From: Oleispira antarctica RB-8
GTDB lineage: Bacteria; Pseudomonadota; Gammaproteobacteria; Pseudomonadales; Oceanobacteraceae
DNA length: 64,000 nucleotides
Direction of reading: 5' to 3'
Assembly: GCA_000967895.1 (NCBI GenBank)
Contig: FO203512.1
Coordinates: 2,937,350 to 3,001,349, forward strand
The notes under the pieces were generated by a model. The model was not told the DNA's origin, ran no database searches, and was given only the letters and a program-made list of their open reading frames with translations. The position numbers and the translations under genes were made by a program. Positions 46,938-54,700 of the stretch are shown piece by piece (within the stretch, counting starts at the first letter, position 1; each line of letters opens with the position of its first letter).

Positions 46938-47144
46938 TGTAGGTCGGCATTTATGCCGTCAACTTTCTTAGTGCTCTAACGCTAACGAGGCACATGAGAA
47001 CCATCTTTTAAATGATGTACGTGATTATGATTAATCACTTACATACCCTGTGAACTTCTGCTTACCTGCCGCTTCTGGGTTATTGGTTATATCGTACTTT
47101 CAACCTTCTTTAGGCCTTGTATGTCGCCTGTTTAATACCCGTTG

Positions 47145-47526
47145 TCATTCGGCTTTTGGTTCCAGCGTTAATCCATAAACATTGATAAATACCTCCAAGG
47201 TATCTACCAATGTTATGCCAGTGAGCCCCAGCGATTTCATGTTAATTTCTTCATCTTTAATCGCTTCAATAAAGTCACGCATGTGCTGCTTAATTACATC
47301 AGTAACAAACACTTCTTGGCTTGGGGCCAATAGCTGAGCAATTTTTAATACATCGTTTTTGTGTTTTTTAATATTCTTAGAATCGACCTGTTCACCTTTT
47401 TCTTTACGTGCGGTTAAATCACAAAATGCGCGCATTTTAAAAGGAATTATATATTCAGCGGTTAATATCTGAGCGCCTTTCGAAGCCTTTAAAATATTCA
47501 CTAAATTTTTCTAATCCCTGAATCAT
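47145..47526 (-). pseudogene. AbiEii-like nucleotidyltransferase toxin with internal deletion
   Basis: ATG 47526 opens MIQGLEKFSEYFKGFE, the usual AbiEii-type N-terminus, one base after the antitoxin-like gene. The frame then breaks. From about 47501 a shifted frame gives LTAEYIIPFKMRAFCDLTARK and the family's C-terminal helices to the stop at 47145. The catalytic nucleotidyltransferase core (GGTA, DxD) has been deleted. Confidence 0.75.
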
Positions 47527-47527
47527 A

Positions 47528-48583
47528 CTAACCTCTGTGCTCTTTCCAGAATTCCTGCATCATTTCATCTAATGCTATGTGGATACGTTCATCTTTTTGA
47601 TTCTGTAAACTTAAATACAGCGATATACGATCAATAGCGCATTGCTTAGTAAATTCATTGCTTATATCACTCAACCACCCTGGGTTATAGCGCCACAACT
47701 GAATCAATACAGCATCGTCATCAGTACCCATCTGTTCTTCTAGCCCAATTAAATTTTTCAGGCTTGACCAATCAGCAGCATTAATCGCAGCGCAACGTTG
47801 TTTTGGTAATGCCAACATACCTTGCTGTGCTAACGCCTGCTCACCAGCAGAGTACTGGAATATATCGCTATGCTGACGATATTGGTCCTTACTAATATAA
47901 ACCTGTTTTTTTACCGGGCTTATTAAATAGGGCTGGGCCAAGTTCCACAGTTCGCCATTGTTAACTTCAAATACCAACTCACTCCTTCGCCCCACCAGAG
48001 TTACACGGGCCAAGCTGAATTCATTCAATTCACGATATGCCCGCGACACAGTCATCTTACTAACCCCCAACTGCCCTCCTAATGCTTGTGCAGAAACATC
48101 TTGCTGCCACAGGCCATGAAGTTGCATCAACAATAACTGCTGGGCACAAGCCCCCAGAGTCGTCGTATCGGTTTTCGTTTCAGCTGCAAAATTCTCTCGC
48201 AGATCAAGTGCCATAAAAGGTAAATACAACTGCTTACCTGGTACAACAAAGGCAATACCCTGATCAATCAAGCGCTTACGATTGTAAGAAGCAAGCTCAC
48301 TTACCCCATAGATCACAGGGCCTTCAAAATATTTGTTTATCTTATTAAGGGTTTTTTTCAGACGTTGCGCGGTATCTGGCTGCTCACGCTCGTCTAGCAT
48401 TAACAGACAGCGCTGCCCATCTAGCTCCACTATCTGATAGGCCCACTCTCCTTGTAAATACAAGGGTAAGTCTTTGGCCGTGGGCCAACTGCCCTGTAAG
48501 GTACAAGGCTTGAACACCTGGTTTATATACCCTACCAGGTGCTTTAAAATCATCGTTAACGCATCAGTATTCATAAGAATCAT
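47528..48583 (-). CDS. AbiEi-like antitoxin/transcription regulator
   Basis: A 351-residue protein with a winged-helix motif at about 165-205 (VSAQALGGQLGVSKMTVSRA) between an N-terminal nucleic-acid-binding-like region and a C-terminal alpha/beta region. Position directly ahead of an AbiEii relative, and a multi-site operator immediately upstream of the ATG, fit a type IV AbiE antitoxin that represses its own operon. The partner toxin is deleted, so this is now an orphan regulator. A MarR-like regulator is the alternative. Confidence 0.72.
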   Translation of the reverse strand: MILMNTDALTMILKHLVGYINQVFKPCTLQGSWPTAKDLPLYLQGEWAYQIVELDGQRCLLMLDEREQPDTAQRLKKTLNKINKYFEGPVIYGVSELASYNRKRLIDQGIAFVVPGKQLYLPFMALDLRENFAAETKTDTTTLGACAQQLLLMQLHGLWQQDVSAQALGGQLGVSKMTVSRAYRELNEFSLARVTLVGRRSELVFEVNNGELWNLAQPYLISPVKKQVYISKDQYRQHSDIFQYSAGEQALAQQGMLALPKQRCAAINAADWSSLKNLIGLEEQMGTDDDAVLIQLWRYNPGWLSDISNEFTKQCAIDRISLYLSLQNQKDERIHIALDEMMQEFWKEHRG

Positions 48584-48585
48584 CT

Positions 48586-48646
48586 ATGTAACATTAAAAT
48601 CGCACGGTAACAGTAACAGTGTTACCGTGCAAAAACAATGTTACAT
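48586..48646 (-). promoter_or_regulatory. Operator cluster of the AbiEi-like gene
   Basis: GCACGGTAACA (48602-48612) and TGTTACCGTGC (48620-48630) form a perfect 11-bp inverted repeat. Outer half-sites GTAACA (48588-48593) and TGTTAC (48639-48644) flank it symmetrically, and a further GTAACA lies in the centre. The cluster begins 3 bases upstream of ATG 48583, so a bound protein would block transcription. Confidence 0.82.
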
Positions 48647-48688
48647 TTAAATTAGACGAGCTCGATTTAAGAGCCCCCTTCTGGGTGA

Positions 48689-48841
48689 GCATCTAAGGCG
48701 TTAAGACGTAATTTGGTGATTAAGGGGGTTAATTTAACGGCGTTGCATTATCAGCGTTTTTCGACTGGCGAGGCTATTTTTGAGGCGGGTGCGTTGTGTT
48801 TGAAAGTTGTTCAGTCGGGGGGTTATTTCAGTTGGAGATAA
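48689..48841 (+). pseudogene. Fragment of a second MOSC-domain gene
   Basis: The plus strand encodes KALRRNLVIKGVNLTALHYQ, then AIFEAGA joined directly to LCLKVVQSGG and a stop. The intact MOSC gene at 57730 has HLRRNLVIKGMNLDALRYQQ, then AIFEAGAI, then about 28 residues including the catalytic-type Cys region, then GLCLKVIQSG. The fragment is therefore a diverged copy lacking its start and an internal block. Confidence 0.75.
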
Positions 48842-48894
48842 AGTGTGCTTGGATCGCCCGCAAGCTAGCTTGCTTTGAAAGATTAAATTGTCAG

Positions 48895-49281
48895 TTACCG
48901 ACTTAAAATATAGCGCCCGGCGGGAGTTTCTATTTCCATCGTATTCTTGGTATTTTCTATAATTTTCCAAGTCGACACACGATTCCCTGCCATAACGATG
49001 AGCGTATTGTCTGTTTCGATGTAGTTGTAGTTTTTAATGCCGTAACCGGATATTTCTTCTGCTATTTCAGATTTTCTAATGTGAACGTAGTCAATAGGGC
49101 CATTGGTTAAGTCTTTGATTTCACCGTTTTTCAGAACGACTTTCATTATCGTCCATGTCCCATAATAGCTTTTATGTTCTGCTTCTGTTCCAGTTGATCT
49201 ACCTAGCCCATCTGTTGTGACACAGGCAGTCATTAAAAGTAATGAGAATACGCAAACAATGAGTGATTTTAGCGGTTTCAA
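48895..49281 (-). CDS. Hypothetical lipoprotein (lipocalin-like size)
   Basis: A 128-residue protein with a type II signal peptide (lipobox MTAC, Cys20). The mature domain (SYYGTWTIMKVVLKNGEI to TMEIETPAGRYIL) is beta-rich and begins with a G-x-W like lipocalin or META-type folds, but I cannot assign a family. It stands alone, with no operon partner. Confidence 0.65.
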   Translation of the reverse strand: MKPLKSLIVCVFSLLLMTACVTTDGLGRSTGTEAEHKSYYGTWTIMKVVLKNGEIKDLTNGPIDYVHIRKSEIAEEISGYGIKNYNYIETDNTLIVMAGNRVSTWKIIENTKNTMEIETPAGRYILSR

Positions 49282-49420
49282 TATAAGCGTCCTTTATTCT
49301 GTTGTGATCGATACTAATAGGCTGTGATGTTTTTCATTATCATGTGATAGAGATTTATTTTATAGGCATTTATGGATATTTGTTGGTATTTGTAGCTATT
49401 TATACCTAAAGATCTAATCA

Positions 49421-51772
49421 CTACTGACTCAATACCTCAAACCCCAATACCTGCTGATTCCCCGCTTCGTCCACGACCAATAATTCATGCTTACCTAACC
49501 CTGGGCCTATTTCCATTTGGTGGATCTGCTGGGTTGTGCCTAGGTATTCTTGATCTAGATACCAATAGACTTGCGAGGCTGAATATTGGTGGGCGAGTTC
49601 GCTGACCATTTTTGTACGACTGCCATCCATGGTGGTAGGCAAATATATTTGTGTGCCCTTGTGGGGATAGATAAATGAGATCGGACTCTGGGCAGACATA
49701 AAGTTTAAGCAGTCTTGTCGCCACTTGGGCATGGGCCGATATTCGCTGTGTTGTTTTTGATAATAAAACGCGACGTGGGGTGGCAAGGTGAACCAGTTGA
49801 GCGAGCTGAGTTTATGTACGGGCTCACACGCAGACGATACGCGGTAGTGTTGTTTGGCATCGGTGTGTATACGCATGTGGTACGGCGATATTTTGCTGTA
49901 GCTGGAGACCAGCGGTAGATCGATGACTTTACTGTCGCAATACGGGGTGGCGAGAAAGCCGTCGTTTTTACACACGCGTACTTGGCGCAGGTCGTATTCG
50001 GGTTTGCTGAACCAGTGGGTCTTGGGTAATAGGTTGAACAGTTCGAATAATAACGGCGCGGCGGCTTGGGTGCCGGTTAAACCGGGAACGCCACCGCCTT
50101 CTGCATTACCCGTCCATACGCCGATGGTATATTCCGCCGTTGTGCCAATGGCCCAGCCGTCTCGAAAGCCATAACTGGTGCCTGTTTTCCAAGCGACTTT
50201 GCGGCTATTGCTGAATTGTCGCCAGCGGCTTTCACTGCCTGGTCGGCCAACTTCTAATAAGGCATTTAGGGTTAACCAAGCGGCCCCTGCTCCTAAATGT
50301 GATGTGTCTAAAATTGACGGTTCTTCTATTGCAATGGTCGGTAAGCGACTAATAGCTTGTGCGGGCAGGCTTTGTGCGGCTCGGGCGAGTTGCATGTAGA
50401 GGTGGGTCATTTCCCACAATGTGCCTTCGGCCCCGCCGAGTATTAACGGTAAGCCGTAGTCGTCGGCGTTACGATGTAAGGTGCTCATACCACGGGTTTC
50501 TAAAAAATCATAAAACGGTTTTATACCGTATTGTTTTAGCATATTCACCGCAGGAATATTCAACGATTGTGCCAGAGCTTGTTTTGCCGGAACGACGCCG
50601 CGAAATTTTAAGTCGTAATTTTCTGGCTGGTAGCCTTTGAATTTTGTCGGTGTATCTTCGACCAATTGCAGCGGGGTTATTTCACCTTGCTGCAGCATGG
50701 TGGCGTAAAGCAAAGGTTTTAGAATACTGCCGGTACTGCGCGCTCGGTGTAATAGATCGATGCCTTTGCCGGAATGAGGGTTGTGGCTAAAACCTGAGTT
50801 GCCAATGTAAGCGACGGGTAAGCCACTTTTATTATCCAGCACCACGGCGGCTAGGTGGGTAATTTGTGAGTTTAATAAGCGCTGGGCATAGTTGTTGGTG
50901 ACGCTTTGCACTTGGGCTTGTAGATTGCTATTGAGGCTGGTTTTTATAACAGCTTGATTAAAATTACGACTAATCAATGTTTCTAACAAATGCGGCGCGC
51001 GTTTTGGAAAGGCTAGTATTTTATCCGGTAACGGTTCGCTTAATGCCAGTGTGAGTTGCAGTTGATCGAACTCCCCTGCTTGCTGTAATCGTGTTAATAA
51101 ACGGTCGCGTTTTTGTTTTAACTTTTGTTGATTTTTACCTGGGCGTAAATAGTTAGGACGGTTTGGCAGCACGGCTAATAATGCCGACTCGGCCCACGAT
51201 AAACTTTCTGGAGCACGGCCAAAATAGCGCCAACTGGCGGCAGAAATCCCGACTACGTTACCGCCGAACGGTGCATGTGAGGCATAAAGATTAAGAATTT
51301 CTTGTTTGTCATACGAAAACTCTAAGCGTAAGGCCTGTAGGGTTTCGATGAGTTTGGTAGAGAGTGTTCTGCTTTGATTATCTGACGCTAAACGGATGAC
51401 CTGCATACTGAGAGTACTGGCACCGCTCACCACTTCTTTTGCTTTTATATTTTGCAGCGTCGCTCTCCCTAAGGCTAAAAAGTCAACACCACTGTGAGTA
51501 TAAAAACGCTTATCTTCAAATAATAAAACGGCTTTTATATACGAGCTGGGTAACGTTTCGCTGGGAGGAAAGCGCCATTGTTCATCACTGGCAATACGCG
51601 CTTCTAGCAGTTGATTATTACGGTCTAACAGAATGCTGGAATACGGCGAATTGAACAGCGGTTGGGGCAGTGAATGCCACCAACTGCTGATCAATACACT
51701 GAAGATAACCGCGACGCAGACCGCCGCAATTATTTTAACCGTAGAAGATTGAGTCTTAACGTTCAATCTCAA
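49421..51772 (-). CDS. pbpC: Penicillin-binding protein 1C
   Basis: A 783-residue class A PBP. An N-terminal membrane anchor covers about 13-30. The GT51 transglycosylase domain has EDKRFYTHSGVDFLALGRA (near 87) and later motifs. The transpeptidase domain has the nucleophile in TGSILKP (near 346), the SLN motif in AQSLNIPAVN and KTGTSYGFRDGW near 527. A C-terminal PBP1C domain covers about 690-783. It polymerises and cross-links peptidoglycan. It overlaps the macroglobulin gene by 17 bases, the usual pbpC-yfhM pairing. Confidence 0.95.
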   Translation of the reverse strand: MRLNVKTQSSTVKIIAAVCVAVIFSVLISSWWHSLPQPLFNSPYSSILLDRNNQLLEARIASDEQWRFPPSETLPSSYIKAVLLFEDKRFYTHSGVDFLALGRATLQNIKAKEVVSGASTLSMQVIRLASDNQSRTLSTKLIETLQALRLEFSYDKQEILNLYASHAPFGGNVVGISAASWRYFGRAPESLSWAESALLAVLPNRPNYLRPGKNQQKLKQKRDRLLTRLQQAGEFDQLQLTLALSEPLPDKILAFPKRAPHLLETLISRNFNQAVIKTSLNSNLQAQVQSVTNNYAQRLLNSQITHLAAVVLDNKSGLPVAYIGNSGFSHNPHSGKGIDLLHRARSTGSILKPLLYATMLQQGEITPLQLVEDTPTKFKGYQPENYDLKFRGVVPAKQALAQSLNIPAVNMLKQYGIKPFYDFLETRGMSTLHRNADDYGLPLILGGAEGTLWEMTHLYMQLARAAQSLPAQAISRLPTIAIEEPSILDTSHLGAGAAWLTLNALLEVGRPGSESRWRQFSNSRKVAWKTGTSYGFRDGWAIGTTAEYTIGVWTGNAEGGGVPGLTGTQAAAPLLFELFNLLPKTHWFSKPEYDLRQVRVCKNDGFLATPYCDSKVIDLPLVSSYSKISPYHMRIHTDAKQHYRVSSACEPVHKLSSLNWFTLPPHVAFYYQKQHSEYRPMPKWRQDCLNFMSAQSPISFIYPHKGTQIYLPTTMDGSRTKMVSELAHQYSASQVYWYLDQEYLGTTQQIHQMEIGPGLGKHELLVVDEAGNQQVLGFEVLSQ

Positions 51773-54700
51773 CCCAGTGTCCGGTATTGCGCGCTACACG
51801 GCGTTCGTCGTACATATCGTTGATGGAAACCGCACTTTGGTAATAGCGACCTTGGTAGGTTGCGCTGATGCGGAACTCTAACGTTTTGCTTTCACCGACT
51901 GCCAGTTTTAAGTAGGTGTAAATACGATCATCACGAATGTCTTGATAATCGTATACGCCATTTTCAATACTTTGGTTAATGCCGTCGGTATTGGTATTTC
52001 TAATTTCAAAACCCGATGCGACCGGTACGGTTAAGGCTAAATAATCCAGTGGGTAAAGGCTTTTATTAGTGACGTTTACGACCACTAAAATATCTTTACC
52101 TTGCGAGACCGTTGTTAGATCAATGGCTTTTTTAGCCGTTTCTTTACTGCCATCAAAGTATTGAACGTCTAAGGCCAGTTCGTTGCTCACCGCCTTCTCT
52201 TTGCCTAACTCAGGAATGCCTTGCGACATCAGCTGGGCGTAAAGCGGGACTTGGCTATTATTAATTACTTCATAAGGCGCCGCTGCTGAATTTTCAGATT
52301 GGGTCGCTGGGTTTAATGACAACGGAAATACGTTAATGCTTTTGCTCAGCGTTAGCTCTTGCCCTTCACCCTGCCAATTAATATTAACGCGAGTTTCATC
52401 GGTTTGATTTTCTTTGCCATAAGCCGACATCGCCAATAATGAGAAGGCAGTGGTTTGTGTGCTGTAAGCGCGGCTATCATTAACCAATTGCTGGCTAATT
52501 TTCTCAGCAACGATTGACGCTTTTTCGGCGTCGCCCAAGACCAATAAACTCATCAGCATCATGGCTTCATCACGCAACGTTGAACCGAAACTGTAGTCTG
52601 TTGTGGTATAGGCATTCATGCTGGTATTTGCCGAATTGGCTAAAGTCGATGCCGCTTCTTGCTGCCCAGCCAGTTGATACGCAGCCGCCAATAACCAACG
52701 TGATAAGTTATCAAGCTCAGTATGCTGACGGAAACGGTTCATCGCGCCGATTTCACTATTGCCACTGAACGCCAAGGTAAATAAACGATAAGCTTGCTGC
52801 TTTTGCGAGGCCGTGGTTGAACTGGCCGTCCATGCACGAGCAGAGCGTACTTGATAGATCTGCCATTTGCTTAGCATGTCTTTTGGTACATCGTAACCAT
52901 GGTCTTTCGCTAATAATAAGAAGTGCCCTGCATAACTGCTGGCCCAATCGTTCACATTCCCCACACCCGGCCAATAACTGAAGCCACCGGTGGTCGATTG
53001 ATAACGACTTAATTTATCGATGGCAGCGGCCACGTTATTCTGGCTTTTTAATAGCTGCTCTTCATTTAAGTTAGTCAGCTCTGGCAAGAATAATTGCGGC
53101 AAGGCTTTCGACGTTGTTTGTTCAACGCAACCATGCGGATAGCCAATTAAATACTGCAAACGGTTTTGCAGATTCATCGGTGGCATGGCGGAGAATTCAA
53201 GTTCAAAGTCTTGGGTGCCATCAATACCAAATAACTCTGCGGAATCTTTCCAGCGTTGTCCGGCTTCAATTTTTGCCGTTTTAAAGCGTTTTTCAGCCAA
53301 TGTTTGTGCATTAACGGGAATATTAATGGTTTGCTTAGCGGTAAATTCTCCTGCAGGCGTTGAAGCAATTGCAGTAATAATCACCTTACTTTGGCCGAGT
53401 TTTTTCGCCCGCATGGGTACGAATACCATGCGCTCACCGGATTTATCAAAACTGACTTCTAATTCGGTTTTTAATAAATCGATTTTGTCATCACCACTGA
53501 TGCTTACGGTGACATTTTTTATGTTGTCGTCAGTGGCGAATAACGTAATCGGCATTTGCAGGGTTTCGTCTTTACCTAATACTCTTGGCAAAGTCGCTAA
53601 TACATTCAGCGGTTTACGCACTAATACTTCGCTTTCGGATTTACCGTACGCACCGTCTTTTACCGCCACAATCATGACGCGTACTGCGCCTAGGTATTGA
53701 GGAATATCGATATTGTGTTTGGCTGTTTGTCCGGCGGCTAACATAAACGGACCAACGAATCTGACAACGGGTGGAAAACGACGATCATCACTGTCTTTAT
53801 CTTTACCGTCTAAGCTACCGTCACCACCAATGGCTAATAGCTGCTCTAGCTCAGCGCCATAAGCTCCGACAACAGAATCAAATAGATCCCACGTTTTCAC
53901 GCCCAGCGCTTCTTTTTTATAAAAGCCTTTGTGTAAATCTGGCGTTCTGAACTGGGTAAGCCCTAATAAACCTTCATCGACGATGGCGAGCGTATACGCA
54001 AAACTGCGACCGCTGGTTTCGCTGACTTCAATAACCAGATTAGATTCTGGCTCCACTTCTGCGGGTGTTTTCAGTTGTGGCTGTAAGTGCGTATCGGGGT
54101 CGGTAACGGTTAACGGCAAAATGCCCATGATACGAATCGGTTCGTCGTTCTTTTTATTCGCGTGCGGTTGAATCAGGCTAACGGATACATACGCATTAGG
54201 GGTCATCGCGCTAGTAACCGGTATTTTTATCTGTGAGCCGACTTCAGACAGCTTCACCCAGAAATAATCAATCACGTGGCTGCCATTTTCAATGGAGACT
54301 AATGCGCGGCCATTTGAGGCTTCTGTTTCTGCACCCGCATCTGTTGCGGTTTCGCTAGCCGGTAAAGACACAATCGCGATATCACCCACGGTGTACTTTT
54401 CTTTATCTGAACTTAAGCTAAGCGTATTGGCGCCTAGACCTTTTTTCTTTTGGTCGCGTCCAGCCCATCCAGGCCAGTCCATATAGAAGACTTGGCCGGT
54501 ACAATGCTGACCTTTTTGATCACAAGCACGCACCATGTAGCGACCCCAGTCTGGGTATTTAACTTCAAACTCCCATTTGCCCTGACCATCGGTTAAAACA
54601 ATGTCTTCTTGCTTTAATGAATGGCTAGAATGACGGCTAACATAGTTGGCTAAATTGTCGTCGCTGCTGCTGTCCCACCACCATTTCCACGATAATTTGT

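Noticed and set aside
46940-47144. Possible small RNA or tRNA in the gap after the vapC remnant
   Set aside because: Only a short hairpin (GGCAT/ATGCC) is visible; there is no cloverleaf and no promoter-terminator pair.
53185-53700. Plus-strand ORF of 171 codons within the macroglobulin gene
   Set aside because: It is antisense to well-conserved coding sequence and has no independent support.
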